This document shows, one piece after another, positions 42,437-50,968 of a stretch of DNA of 64,000 nucleotides. Origin of the DNA: Candidatus Nitrosopelagicus sp. Lineage in GTDB: Archaea; Thermoproteota; Nitrososphaeria; Nitrososphaerales; Nitrosopumilaceae. Both the position numbers and the translations under genes were made by a program. Position 1 is the stretch's first letter. The number at the start of each line of letters is the position of its first letter. The notes under the pieces were generated by a model that saw only the letters and a program-made list of their open reading frames with translations, did no database searches and was not told the origin of the DNA. The stretch covers positions 1-64,000 of the forward strand of contig JAOMCX010000006.1 in NCBI GenBank assembly GCA_028345195.1, given 5' to 3'.

Positions 42437-42964
42437 ATGAAAGTTGTAGTTTTATCTGGAAGTCCAAGAAAAAATGGCAATACACAGATTATGATGAAAC
42501 ATGTTTTAGAATATGTAAATCAAAAAGATGTAGATGTAAAATTCATCAATCTGGCAGATGATGGTTTCGAATCTTTCAAAGGTGCTGCTAATGAGGTTAA
42601 TTATAATGAAAAAACATTACAAGCTGCCAAAGACATTACAGAAGCAGATATCTGGCTAGTTGGAGTTCCAGTCTATAATTCCATGTTTAGTGCAGCCCTG
42701 AAAAATATATTTGAATTTGTAAATTATAAGGAAACTGAAGGAAAAACTGCAGGACTTACTATTGTTGCAGGTGGGATGATTAGCTTTGGAGATGTGCAAA
42801 CATTGTTTACACAATTAATGTCATATTTCAGAGTAATTACAAATCCTACTGCGGTTTATTCAACAGGAGAAAAAATTGTAGATGGAAAGATTACAGATGA
42901 TGAAGTAAAATCTAGATTAAATGAAATGGTAAATAAAACATTAGAGTTAGCAAAAAGGAATTAG
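42437..42964 (+). CDS. NAD(P)H-dependent FMN reductase (flavodoxin fold)
   Basis: 175-residue flavoprotein of the iron-sulfur flavoprotein/FMN reductase group. The FMN phosphate loop is SGSPRKNGNTQIM (residues 6-18), and GVPVYNSMFSAALKNIFEFV (about 76-95) matches the second FMN-contacting segment. It could provide reduced flavin, notably for the neighbouring BluB, but this is inferred from proximity. Its stop interlocks with that of the convergent secreted-protein gene over TTAG (42961-42964). Confidence 0.88.
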   Translation: MKVVVLSGSPRKNGNTQIMMKHVLEYVNQKDVDVKFINLADDGFESFKGAANEVNYNEKTLQAAKDITEADIWLVGVPVYNSMFSAALKNIFEFVNYKETEGKTAGLTIVAGGMISFGDVQTLFTQLMSYFRVITNPTAVYSTGEKIVDGKITDDEVKSRLNEMVNKTLELAKRN

Positions 42965-43368
42965 ATTAGATTTTTACCTGTAATTTGTATTGATTTGAAG
43001 ATTTTGACTTCGTAATCACCTTCGTATACATTTACCACATTATTTCCATCTAGGTTTCTTGCACGAAATTTGTATTCGTATGTACCATCTTCATTTACAT
43101 TAGTTTGTGCAAAATGAACCGGTTCATCGTTTTGATAAATTTGAACAATTACAGGATAACCATCTGCATGATTTTCTATTGAACCCTCAACAAATGCCCA
43201 TGGCATTGTATTGTCAGAAGAAATTGACATTGGTACAACAGTTTTTGTTAGTTGTACACCGTCATTTGTAGAAAGTACAATTGTGTTAGAGTCAGCAAAG
43301 GATGGTGACATACCAATCATTGCAACTAGCACAAATAATCCAGCAAAAATTCCAATTTTTGTCTTCAT
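42961..43368 (-). CDS. Small secreted beta-sandwich protein
   Basis: 135-residue protein with a clear signal peptide (MKTKIGIFAGLFVLVAMIGM..., cleavage near the SFA at about 23-25) followed by one Ig-like beta-domain (TYEYKFRARNLDGNNVVNVYEGDYEVKI strands). No cysteines or metal motif and no membrane anchor are seen. Probably extracellular or surface-attached; a family cannot be named, although the domain resembles those in thaumarchaeal surface proteins. Confidence 0.68.
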   Translation of the reverse strand: MKTKIGIFAGLFVLVAMIGMSPSFADSNTIVLSTNDGVQLTKTVVPMSISSDNTMPWAFVEGSIENHADGYPVIVQIYQNDEPVHFAQTNVNEDGTYEYKFRARNLDGNNVVNVYEGDYEVKIFKSIQITGKNLI

Positions 43369-43420
43369 TAAAAAAATTATTGCATCAATAATATATTAAG
43401 ATGACTGATAATTCATCGTG

Positions 43421-43540
43421 ATGGAAATAGAAGAAAGCCAAAAGTGTGAATGTGAATGTCACTTCGGAGGGGCAGAAAGTTGCCCTGGTTGTAAAAAGAA
43501 TCATAATTTTGAATTTAAGTGCGAACACTGTAAGGAATAA
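43421..43540 (+). CDS. 39-residue cysteine-rich zinc-binding protein
   Basis: ATG at 43421 opens a short ORF with seven cysteines (C9, C11, C13, C21, C24, C34, C37) and H14, arranged as CxCxC...CPGC...CEHC. The CxxC pairs look like a zinc ribbon. Strong cysteine spacing and an exact end-to-end abutment with the convergent gene (no gap) argue for a real gene. Function unknown. Confidence 0.6.
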   Translation: MEIEESQKCECECHFGGAESCPGCKKNHNFEFKCEHCKE

Positions 43541-43954
43541 TTATTTTTGTTGTGCTAATATTTTTAGATTATAAATTTCTGCACGAATCGTTTCAATCTC
43601 AACTTTTGTCTTGAGATTCTCGATTTCATTTTTTAGGTGTGATATTTCATCGTCTTTTGCATCATGTATGTCAGAAAGATCTTTTTCTAAACCTAGTTTG
43701 TACGTAGTAATTTCTTTTTCTGTTAATTCATGGTTTTTTTTTTCGTCATGATCATGAGATGCACCGTGATTGCGATCCGCTGCTAATTGAGCAATCCAAA
43801 TTACAAATACCATGAACCACATGATTGGCACAGCCATTAAGAAAATGAATGAAAGTGATGGTGCAAAGTCGACTAATGGGAAGTATAATCCAGTCAAAAC
43901 GATTGCCCATACGCCTGAAACAAGCGTGGCGAGATGGTTTCTTACATAACCCAT
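43541..43954 (-). CDS. Membrane protein with two spans and a cytoplasmic coiled coil
   Basis: 137-residue protein: two hydrophobic spans (about residues 8-28 and 33-58), a His-rich linker (NHGASHDHDEKKNHE), and a C-terminal coiled coil of about 60 residues with heptads (ISHLKNEIENLKTKVEIETI). The His-rich stretch may bind metal. No family recognised. It could act as a membrane scaffold. Confidence 0.7.
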   Translation of the reverse strand: MGYVRNHLATLVSGVWAIVLTGLYFPLVDFAPSLSFIFLMAVPIMWFMVFVIWIAQLAADRNHGASHDHDEKKNHELTEKEITTYKLGLEKDLSDIHDAKDDEISHLKNEIENLKTKVEIETIRAEIYNLKILAQQK

Positions 43955-44028
43955 TGTTGAACAAGAAAAATCTCCAAAATATAACGTTAATGGTAGATTT
44001 GGAACTAGTTCAATATAGAAAAGGGGAA

Positions 44029-44265
44029 TTATTGCTCTGCAGGAACTTCTACAGTAGCAGTTGATGTTTTAGTATCAGATTGTAGTATTTGGATTTTCTC
44101 TAATAGTTCATTTCTCAAATCACGAGCAACTCTTCTTACAGTTGGCCTTGGAACTCCTAATTCGTCAACGACTTTAGTATAGATGTCTTGTTTGTCTGTA
44201 ACACCTTTATCAAGCAAAGAATTGATTGCTGCTTTGATTACAGTGCTTTGATTAGTACGATTCAC
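44029..44265 (-). CDS. Small helix-turn-helix DNA-binding protein
   Basis: 78-residue protein with a helix-turn-helix: KAAINSLLDKG...DIYTKVVDELGVPRPTVRRVARDLRNEL, recognition helix near residues 40-54. The tail is acidic/Thr-rich. A longer frame opens at 44301, but the GTG at 44265 lies 26 nt downstream of a TATA element (44287-44295), as expected of a leaderless start, so I prefer it. Likely transcription regulator; target unknown. Confidence 0.72.
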   Translation of the reverse strand: MNRTNQSTVIKAAINSLLDKGVTDKQDIYTKVVDELGVPRPTVRRVARDLRNELLEKIQILQSDTKTSTATVEVPAEQ

Positions 44266-44286
44266 AAGGATCGTGTAATACTGATC

Positions 44287-44295
44287 TATATAAAA
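44287..44295 (-). promoter_or_regulatory. TATA box of the small HTH gene
   Basis: TTTTATATA on the minus strand, centred about 26 nt upstream of the GTG at 44265. It supports the short start and a leaderless mRNA. Confidence 0.55.
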
Positions 44296-44435
44296 TTTCA
44301 ATTGTCAAAATTATAGAAACGTCATTCGTAGTTTCATATAAAAAAATCATGGAAATATCACAATGATAAAAGGATTTCATTAAAAAAATAATTGTGATCA
44401 AAAGGTTATTATGATAATCGTATGTCGTTGCGACA

Positions 44436-44918
44436 TTGACTAGCGTAAATATAGAAACCAATCATGGAAATATTTCATTTAACTTGTTACCAGAGTTAGC
44501 ACCAGAAACCGTAAGGAGCTTTGTTAAATTAACAAATGATGGATTTTATGATGGTACATTATTTCATAGAGTTATTCCTGGATTCATGATTCAAGGTGGA
44601 GACCCAAATACAAAAGACCCAAGCAAGAAAAGTCAATGGGGAATGGGCGGACCAGGTTTCAATGTAAAGGGCGAATTTAGTACAAGATCACATTTACGAG
44701 GAATTGTTTCAATGGCAAGAGCAACTGATCCTGACAGTGCAGGTTCACAATTTTTCATAGTAACAAAAGATAGTACATTTTTAGACAGAGAATATACCGT
44801 ATTTGGAGAGGTAACAGAAGGAATGGATGTGGCAGATAAAATAGTAAGTCTTGATAGGGATGGAAATGATTGTCCTCTTGAAGATGCAAAAATGCTCAAA
44901 GTTTCAATTTCAGAGTAA
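44436..44918 (+). CDS. Cyclophilin-type peptidyl-prolyl isomerase
   Basis: 160-residue single-domain cyclophilin. Active-site segments are visible: FHRVIPGFMIQGGDP (about residues 48-62, catalytic Arg in HRV), SMARATDPDSAGSQFFIV (about 91-108) and FGEVTEGMDV. Start TTG at 44436. No signal peptide, so cytosolic. The signal-peptide gene that follows begins 4 nt after its stop. Confidence 0.94.
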   Translation: MTSVNIETNHGNISFNLLPELAPETVRSFVKLTNDGFYDGTLFHRVIPGFMIQGGDPNTKDPSKKSQWGMGGPGFNVKGEFSTRSHLRGIVSMARATDPDSAGSQFFIVTKDSTFLDREYTVFGEVTEGMDVADKIVSLDRDGNDCPLEDAKMLKVSISE

Positions 44919-44922
44919 AATC

Positions 44923-46137
44923 TTGGAAAAGAAAATTTTATTTATAATATTTTCAATTGTATTAATTTCAATTACACCGCAAGTCTTTGCTGAAGAGAAT
45001 TTAGATACATTGCTCAAAGAAAAAAATGGCGTAATGATTGAACAGCAAAAGATAATTTTTGAAGTAGGGAAACAATCAGATACTCATGTAAAACATGTAA
45101 TAGAAACAGGCGCATGGAGCGCGGACAGACCTAGATTTATTGAGATATTGTCGGGTGAGCATTCAAATTTGACGGTAACGGATGAAGATGGAGACAAATT
45201 AAGTTTCTCGTATGACAAAGAAACATTTGAAGAATCAAATTTCATCATTCTAAACCAAAAATTAGGTAATTATGATTTGATTGTGGAATATGATTTAGAT
45301 GAGTTTATGAAATTGAAAGATGGAATATGGAAAACGGAATTATTATTTCCATTTGACATAATGGTGATGGTTGAAGATGATATAGGAATTATTTTTGTAA
45401 ACTCTAGACCGATAGATGTTAGTGATGCAAAGGGAATTAATTGTATGGGATGTGGTATGACATTAGAATATTTTAAAGATGAAAGAGTAACTACAAAAGA
45501 AGTTTCATCTGGCGAAAATAAATTTGATGTAGAAGTTTTATCAAATAAAGAAATTTTTGAAATTGAATTTATTGAAGGTGGGAATCAAATTGAAAGAGTA
45601 ACACAATTACTAAATTTTAGTGTAGAAGATAATGATCAGTTACATATTTTAAAAATTCCTATCGAAAATTTTCTAAATCCATATGAAGTTTATTTTACTG
45701 TGGAAGATGATGTTAGTTTAGATCAAATAGATAAAATTAGAAAAACAGAATTTTCTCAAGATGAAACTCATGTAAGTATATCTTTTAGAACAAATAGCGA
45801 AGGAACTGTTTCGATTGTTGGCGCAACACCAGAAGAACATCAAAAAAGATTAGAACAAATTGAAAATATGAAAGCAAACGAAGTAAAAAATGAAAAAGTA
45901 GAGGAAAAGAAAGGAATTGCGCTTCCAATACCTGGAACTAAAGCTGCTTCAGAATTAGCTTCAGAATTTACTCAAATGGATGAGGGAGAAAAAGAAGATA
46001 CATTATCTTTTGCTGATGAATTGAAGAAAGGCCAAACACAAAATTCAGATAATAGTATGACAATTATAGGAATTATTGTAGGATTAATTATTATAGGAAT
46101 TATTAGCGGAGTTATTTTTAAACTAAAGAAAAACTAG
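44923..46137 (+). CDS. Secreted, C-terminally anchored surface protein
   Basis: 404-residue exported protein. I place the start at TTG 44923, which gives MEKKILFIIFSIVLISITPQ, a good signal peptide ending near VFA; the open frame further upstream only runs through the cyclophilin gene. The ectodomain is beta-rich with a CMGCG motif near residue 176. A Glu/Lys-rich segment (about 310-375) precedes a C-terminal span (about 380-400) and a basic KLKKN tail. Family not recognised. The stop shares CTAG with the convergent small zinc protein. Confidence 0.72.
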   Translation: MEKKILFIIFSIVLISITPQVFAEENLDTLLKEKNGVMIEQQKIIFEVGKQSDTHVKHVIETGAWSADRPRFIEILSGEHSNLTVTDEDGDKLSFSYDKETFEESNFIILNQKLGNYDLIVEYDLDEFMKLKDGIWKTELLFPFDIMVMVEDDIGIIFVNSRPIDVSDAKGINCMGCGMTLEYFKDERVTTKEVSSGENKFDVEVLSNKEIFEIEFIEGGNQIERVTQLLNFSVEDNDQLHILKIPIENFLNPYEVYFTVEDDVSLDQIDKIRKTEFSQDETHVSISFRTNSEGTVSIVGATPEEHQKRLEQIENMKANEVKNEKVEEKKGIALPIPGTKAASELASEFTQMDEGEKEDTLSFADELKKGQTQNSDNSMTIIGIIVGLIIIGIISGVIFKLKKN

Positions 46138-46289
46138 TCACCTTTTGAATCACAAGCACATCCTTCAAACTCATCAAATCTAGAATTACATAAGGGACAT
46201 TTGTCACCATATTCTACTTCCCATGCTTCTTTTCCAAATAGTTTGAAATGATCATCAATTTCTTTTGGAATTTCTTGTTTTTCATCCAT
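46134..46289 (-). CDS. 51-residue zinc-knuckle protein
   Basis: ATG at 46289 opens a 51-residue ORF with C31-x2-C34 and C44-x-C46 near the C terminus (KCPLCNSRFDEFEGCACDS), preceded by an acidic helix. The four cysteines suggest one zinc site. The gene ends in the same CTAG as the convergent secreted-protein gene. Function unknown; I consider it real because of the cysteine pattern and the tight packing. Confidence 0.62.
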   Translation of the reverse strand: MDEKQEIPKEIDDHFKLFGKEAWEVEYGDKCPLCNSRFDEFEGCACDSKGD

Positions 46290-46338
46290 GACATAATATT
46301 GTTATTTGAGTATGTATAGATTATCTAAAATTTTATTT

Positions 46339-46767
46339 TTAATTTGTCAATAATGCTTCTTTTGAAACATATTGATTTCTATCGTCAACTATATTTTTCA
46401 GAAATTCTTTGTTAAATGCCATCTTTGTTAATGCAACGGATACATCAAATGGACTTGCAGTCCATCCATATTCAGACATTTGTGCAACTGTTTCTCCAAC
46501 GGTTTTTGGTTGATCGAAGAAAGAATCTTTTGCTAGAATTCTTAACTTGTGTCTAATATCATCAACTGCAATTGTAGATGGAGATGAAAATTCAGGCTCA
46601 TGGAATTCAGCATCCTCTAATGAGCTCATCACATCAGGTTGTGATCTTTCATTAAGTAATTGTTTTAGTGATTCAACTACTTCGGCTACAGAATCATTAT
46701 CAACATAAAAATCTCTAGAATCGATCTCGATTTCATTAGGACCTTGTTTGATTCGTATTTTTGCCAT
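46339..46767 (-). CDS. Conserved-looking protein of unknown function
   Basis: 142-residue soluble protein. Residues 1-40 form a beta-rich start (AKIRIKQGPNEIEIDSRDFYV), the middle is acidic and low in structure (SSLEDAEFHEPEFSSPS), and the last 70 residues are helical, with KTVGETVAQMSEYGWTASPFDVSVALTKMAF resembling a winged-helix recognition region. I chose ATG 46767 rather than 46782 because it removes a basic MRRLH lead-in not needed for the fold. Function not recognised; DNA binding is only a possibility. Confidence 0.6.
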   Translation of the reverse strand: MAKIRIKQGPNEIEIDSRDFYVDNDSVAEVVESLKQLLNERSQPDVMSSLEDAEFHEPEFSSPSTIAVDDIRHKLRILAKDSFFDQPKTVGETVAQMSEYGWTASPFDVSVALTKMAFNKEFLKNIVDDRNQYVSKEALLTN

Positions 46768-46902
46768 GTGTAATCTACGCAAATATTGATTTATTTTACT
46801 AGCTCAAAGTTGCTTAGAGAAATAATCAAAAGATATACACAAATCATTAACAAGTAATTTTTTTGACAAGGGATTTATAGATAATTTCTGCTAAAAAGAT
46901 AC

Positions 46903-47796
46903 ATGTTAACGGTTTTTGGTTCAACTGCACTAGATACAATCAGAACACCAAAAAAAACTCTGAAAAATGTACTAGGTGGAGCAGCAACATTTGCAGCGGT
47001 TTCAGCAAGTTTTTTTACAAAACCAGGATTGATTGCAGTTGTTGGTAGTGATTTTCCTAAGAAATATCATGCAATATTGAAAAATCATCTTGATCTAAAA
47101 GGACTAACAGTTCTAAATGGAAAGACATTCAGATATGATGGCAAATATGATGCAACGATGAGTGTACGAGAAACACTCAAGACAGAACTAAATGTATTAG
47201 CAGATTTCAAACCTAAAGTACCTGATGCATATAAAAAATCAGAATTTGTTTATTTAGCAAATAATGATCCTGAACAAAATGCAAAAATCATAAAGGAATT
47301 TGATAATGTAAAATTTTCAATGTGTGATACAATAGAATATTGGATTGCAACAAAACGTAATGCGGTAATTAAAATGATAAAATCAGTTGATGCAGTAGTG
47401 ATTAATGATGAAGAGGCAAAACTACTCACGAAAGAAGACAATTTGATAAAATGCGCAAAAAAAATGATGGGATGGGGTGCCAATTATGTTGTAATTAAAA
47501 AAGGAGAACATGGTGCATTACTATTTCATGAAGATGTAATTTTTCCATCAGTTGGGTTTTCATTAGAATCTGTTGTAGACCCAACAGGTGCAGGAGATTC
47601 TTTTGCAGGTGCAATGATTGGACATTTAGCTACAAAAAATAAAACTAGTTTTTCTGAAATAAAAAAATCAGTTATTTATGGAAATGTAATGGGATCATTC
47701 GCTGTTGAGAAATACGGATTGGCAGGATTAACATCATTGAAGAAATCAGATATTTCAAAAAGAATAAGACAATATGAAAAAATGGTTACTTTTTGA
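46903..47796 (+). CDS. PfkB-family carbohydrate/nucleoside kinase
   Basis: Sugar or nucleoside kinase of the ribokinase fold. The 297-residue product has the PfkB-2 signature VVDPTGAGDSFAGAMIGHLA (residues about 225-244, with the catalytic Asp in GAGD) and an N-terminal FGSTALDTI/VLGGAATFAAV substrate-side motif. The GG before AAT is typical. Substrate cannot be told; candidates include ribose, adenosine and sugar acids. It is followed after 32 nt by the NTP pyrophosphatase-like gene. Confidence 0.9.
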   Translation: MLTVFGSTALDTIRTPKKTLKNVLGGAATFAAVSASFFTKPGLIAVVGSDFPKKYHAILKNHLDLKGLTVLNGKTFRYDGKYDATMSVRETLKTELNVLADFKPKVPDAYKKSEFVYLANNDPEQNAKIIKEFDNVKFSMCDTIEYWIATKRNAVIKMIKSVDAVVINDEEAKLLTKEDNLIKCAKKMMGWGANYVVIKKGEHGALLFHEDVIFPSVGFSLESVVDPTGAGDSFAGAMIGHLATKNKTSFSEIKKSVIYGNVMGSFAVEKYGLAGLTSLKKSDISKRIRQYEKMVTF

Positions 47797-47828
47797 AGAG
47801 TTATAGATAAGATTTTTTTTTATAAATT

Positions 47829-48161
47829 ATGGAAGATAGACTGGATTCAATTTTTTCTATGCAAAAAGGTTTGTCAGAGATGATGAATCTTGATAGATAT
47901 CCAAAAGATACTGAAGGTAAAGTATCTGCATTGTGTACTGCAATAATGCATGAAGCAGTAGAACTACAACGCACTACAAATTGGAAGTGGTGGAAGACAC
48001 CAACCGAATTTAATGAAGCAGAAGCAAGAGAAGAGCTGATAGATATTTGGCACTTTGTGGTTCAAGCATCACTTGAGCTAAACCTCACACCTGACGATAT
48101 CTTGAAAGAATATGAGAGAAAAAATGAGATTAACAGGCAACGACAGAAAGATGGTTACTAG
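47829..48161 (+). CDS. MazG/dUTPase-like all-alpha NTP pyrophosphatase
   Basis: 110-residue helical protein with the metal-binding acidic pairs of dimeric dUTPase/MazG enzymes: MHEAVELQRTTNWKWWK (about residues 39-55; E41 and E44 positions) and AREELIDIWHFVVQAS (about 70-85, EExxD). Probably cleaves dUTP or another non-canonical nucleotide to the monophosphate, keeping the pool clean. Located just after the PfkB kinase on the same strand. Confidence 0.85.
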   Translation: MEDRLDSIFSMQKGLSEMMNLDRYPKDTEGKVSALCTAIMHEAVELQRTTNWKWWKTPTEFNEAEAREELIDIWHFVVQASLELNLTPDDILKEYERKNEINRQRQKDGY

Positions 48162-48219
48162 TTTCATCGTATAATGTGATTGAAATAATTTTATAGTAGG
48201 TCTATTAAAAACCGATGAA

Positions 48220-48795
48220 ATGAAAGTTCGTCATCTACAAGAAAGTGATAAGCAGTACAGAGTTTTCCTGTACATATTTTATACTGCTTCTGCAATGATG
48301 GTAACTATCATGATATACGGTATGGTCATGATGATTGGCGAATGGCAAGAAACTGGATATTATGTAATGGGAGAAGTTTTAGTAAACACACATGTTCCAT
48401 TTGAAAACTTTGCAAACCTCACTACATGGTTATCATTTGCATGTATAATTTCATGGTACTGTGTTTCAAGAATTGGTTGGAAAAGAACAGTCGGATTACA
48501 ATCATACAGAATGGCCTTACTGCAACTAATGTTGTTAGGTTTTGCAGTAATTTGTTTATACGAAGTTTTATGGAGTTTTACAGTACTAAATGCAGAAATT
48601 ACATCACAAATGGTAATTGATGGAACAACTCCAGACATAGACAAACTAGCGGTACACTATCCAGATCCAGATAGACCATGGAATTTAATATTTGCAACAA
48701 AAATTTGGTCTGTAGGATTTTTGATTAGTGCACATGCATTTTACTTGAGTACAAGACCTAGAAAATCAAAAGAAGAACTAGTGCCTGAAGAGTAA
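48220..48795 (+). CDS. Four-span membrane protein of unknown function
   Basis: 191-residue integral membrane protein with spans near residues 16-40, 64-83, 98-120 and 158-180, and an exported-looking loop TTPDIDKLAVHYPDPDRPW (about 136-154). Charged tail KSKEELVPEE. It is not AmoA, AmoB or AmoC, whose signatures are absent. It forms a run with a second membrane protein and a winged-helix regulator (48.2-49.8 kb). Function unknown. Confidence 0.7.
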   Translation: MKVRHLQESDKQYRVFLYIFYTASAMMVTIMIYGMVMMIGEWQETGYYVMGEVLVNTHVPFENFANLTTWLSFACIISWYCVSRIGWKRTVGLQSYRMALLQLMLLGFAVICLYEVLWSFTVLNAEITSQMVIDGTTPDIDKLAVHYPDPDRPWNLIFATKIWSVGFLISAHAFYLSTRPRKSKEELVPEE

Positions 48796-48830
48796 TTTAG
48801 TAATAAAAATTTCATTTGGATTAAATATTC

Positions 48831-49235
48831 TTGAATGAGTATTATTCTATGACATACTTATTCAATGAAAAAAAATATTCAATATTTCTTATTGCAATAA
48901 TTGGTTCAATTGCAATCTTATCAATACCATTGATTTTGAATCAGGTTTTAGAAGGTGAACATTTACTTCATGTTGCAATTCATGAGATTGGTTTTGTTCT
49001 AGCAGCATTTTTGTCAATAATGGCAGGAATTGCGTACATGAAAACCAGAATTTCTAGAATGTTATTTTCTGCATTTGCATTTGGAGTTTTAGCATTTGGA
49101 CAAGCAGCTTACATGTATTCAGAAATTTTACAACCACATCCTGAGGAAGATATGTTTAGCGGGGGGGAAATTTTAGATATTTCGATATTAATTATGACAG
49201 CATTATTCGCGGTCGGTATTTTTTACAAACGATAA
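48831..49235 (+). CDS. Four-span membrane protein with conserved-type histidines
   Basis: 134-residue integral membrane protein; spans near residues 15-35, 46-66, 72-92 and 112-131. Two histidines at the start of span 2 (LLHVAIHEIGF) and HPEED in the third loop could bind metal or haem. Start TTG 48831, with ATG 48849 as an alternative. The G7 run near 49159 keeps the reading frame. It follows the previous membrane-protein gene by 35 nt. Family unknown. Confidence 0.68.
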   Translation: MNEYYSMTYLFNEKKYSIFLIAIIGSIAILSIPLILNQVLEGEHLLHVAIHEIGFVLAAFLSIMAGIAYMKTRISRMLFSAFAFGVLAFGQAAYMYSEILQPHPEEDMFSGGEILDISILIMTALFAVGIFYKR

Positions 49236-49332
49236 ATGTACTAGATTACATTTAATTTTATTAAAGTAATTCTAAAAATTTAAAAAAATGGATTTATATT
49301 CTAAGATTATAGAAAGTATATTAGAGAAGTAA

Positions 49333-49827
49333 TTGGATAGAAGAAAAACTGTTTTAGAAATTGTAAATAAAAATCCTGGAATTAGATTTAATGAAATAAT
49401 GAGGGTTTCAGACATTAGAAATGGTACATTAAGTCATTATGTAAAAAAATTAGAAGATGAAAAAAGTATAGCACTGGAAAGAACACCAAGAGTGACACGC
49501 CTATATCCTGCAGGAATATCAGCTGAAGAAGCTAAAATTTGCAAATATATGACAAAATCAAGCCAAAAAAAATTAATTTTATTTTTACTTAAGAAAGGAA
49601 CCGCTACATCACTTGAAATTAGAGATTTTATAAAAAAATCACCTTCAGTGATATCTGTTAATCTAAATGAATTATTCAAAGAAAAGATTGTTGAAAGACA
49701 ATACGATATACCTTCAAACAAATATTCATTAAGAAATCCTGAACAGATAGAAGGAATATTGAAGGAATATTATCCAGAAACAATTGATAAAATTACAAAC
49801 AATACAATAGAAATGTTAGATTTTTAG
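49333..49827 (+). CDS. Regulator with two winged-helix domains
   Basis: 164-residue protein with two winged-helix repeats. The first is VLEIVNKNPGIRFNEIMRVSDIRNGTLSHYVKKLEDE (recognition helix about residues 31-42); the second begins KLILFLLKKGTATSLEIRDFI with recognition helix SPSVISVNLNELFKE. The pattern is an archaeal transcription regulator of the ArsR/MarR-like type. TTG start at 49333. It may control the two membrane-protein genes before it (inference). Confidence 0.83.
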   Translation: MDRRKTVLEIVNKNPGIRFNEIMRVSDIRNGTLSHYVKKLEDEKSIALERTPRVTRLYPAGISAEEAKICKYMTKSSQKKLILFLLKKGTATSLEIRDFIKKSPSVISVNLNELFKEKIVERQYDIPSNKYSLRNPEQIEGILKEYYPETIDKITNNTIEMLDF

Positions 49828-49921
49828 TGTGTAATAGAAAATAGACATCGACAAATTTTATCATATAATTATAAAAATTAATACAATACTTTATAGATAA
49901 ACAAAAGAAAAATCTGTTAAA

Positions 49922-50968
49922 ATGGATGTTGCGGAAAAAGTAGAATTAATCAAAAGACCACCTACAAAAGAAATAGTAAAAGATGAAGCAGAGTTAATTG
50001 AACTTTTAAACACAAACTCAAAACCAAAGCACTACATTGGATTAGAGATCTCTGGATTTTTACATCTTGGAAGTTTAATCAGCACAGGTTTTAAAATTAA
50101 TGATTTCATGAAAGCAGGAATTGATTGTACTGTATTTTTAGCAGACTGGCACACTTTGATTAATGATAAACTTGGTGGAAATTTAGAGACAATTTCTAAG
50201 GTTTCAAAATATTATGCAGATGCATTTCGATTAGTTTGTCCAGGTGTAAACATTGTAATGGGTACAGAACTTTATGATTCAAAAAAAGAGTATTGGGCAG
50301 AACTTGTGAAGTTCACAAAACATATGACTCTTGCAAGAACAATGCGTACACTAACAATTATGGGGAGATCAGAAAATGAAGATAAAATTGATTTAGCAAA
50401 ATTACTATATCCACCAATGCAGGCAGCAGACATTCACTCTTTAGATTTAGACATTGTTCACGCAGGAATGGACCAACGAAAAATTCACATGCTAGTAAGA
50501 GAAATTTTTCCAAAAATGAAATGGAAGGTTCCTGTTGCTGTACATCATTCATTGTTACCAGGATTAACACAACCAAAAGGTGATGCTACAGCAGAACCTG
50601 GAAAAATGAGTAAATCAGATCCAAATTCTGGAATTTTTATACACAATTCTGATGATGAGATTACAAAGAAGATTAGAAAAGGCTGGTGCGAAGAAGGATT
50701 AACAGAAAATAATCCAGTCTTGGAACTTGCAAGACAAATTGTATTTCACGAATATGATTCAATATCAATAGAAAGACCCGAAAAATTTGGAGGAAACATA
50801 ACATACAACTCATATGAAGAGTTAGAATCAGATTTTTCTCAAAAGAAGTTACATCCAGGTGATTTGAAAAATACAGTAGGAGAATATATGGTGAAAATTA
50901 TTGCCCCGATTAGAGATAAAATTTCATTAAGTAATGAATTATTTGAATTAATTAAAAATAGTCACTAG
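49922..50968 (+). CDS. tyrS: Tyrosyl-tRNA synthetase
   Basis: Charges tRNA-Tyr. The 348-residue product is of the archaeal/eukaryotic short form: HIGH-equivalent HLGS (in SGFLHLGSLIS, residues about 43-53), LLYPPMQAADI (about 161-171), MDQRKIHMLVRE and PGKMSKSDPNSGI with the KMSKS loop (about 226-238). No editing or C-terminal S4 domain. The stop interlocks with the convergent cbiH stop over CTAG-type bases 50965-50968. Confidence 0.95.
   Translation: MDVAEKVELIKRPPTKEIVKDEAELIELLNTNSKPKHYIGLEISGFLHLGSLISTGFKINDFMKAGIDCTVFLADWHTLINDKLGGNLETISKVSKYYADAFRLVCPGVNIVMGTELYDSKKEYWAELVKFTKHMTLARTMRTLTIMGRSENEDKIDLAKLLYPPMQAADIHSLDLDIVHAGMDQRKIHMLVREIFPKMKWKVPVAVHHSLLPGLTQPKGDATAEPGKMSKSDPNSGIFIHNSDDEITKKIRKGWCEEGLTENNPVLELARQIVFHEYDSISIERPEKFGGNITYNSYEELESDFSQKKLHPGDLKNTVGEYMVKIIAPIRDKISLSNELFELIKNSH

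Noticed and set aside
44851-44922. Upstream extension of the secreted protein into the cyclophilin gene
   Set aside because: The 24 extra residues are out-of-frame cyclophilin DNA and would bury the signal peptide. TTG 44923 gives a proper signal sequence.
48220-48795. 191-residue membrane protein as AmoC
   Set aside because: Its length is similar, but none of the AmoC sequence patterns I know are present, and no amoA or amoB is adjacent.
49155-49170. Possible frameshift at a run of seven G in the second membrane protein
   Set aside because: The frame continues through the run with a sensible fourth membrane span, so no error is needed.
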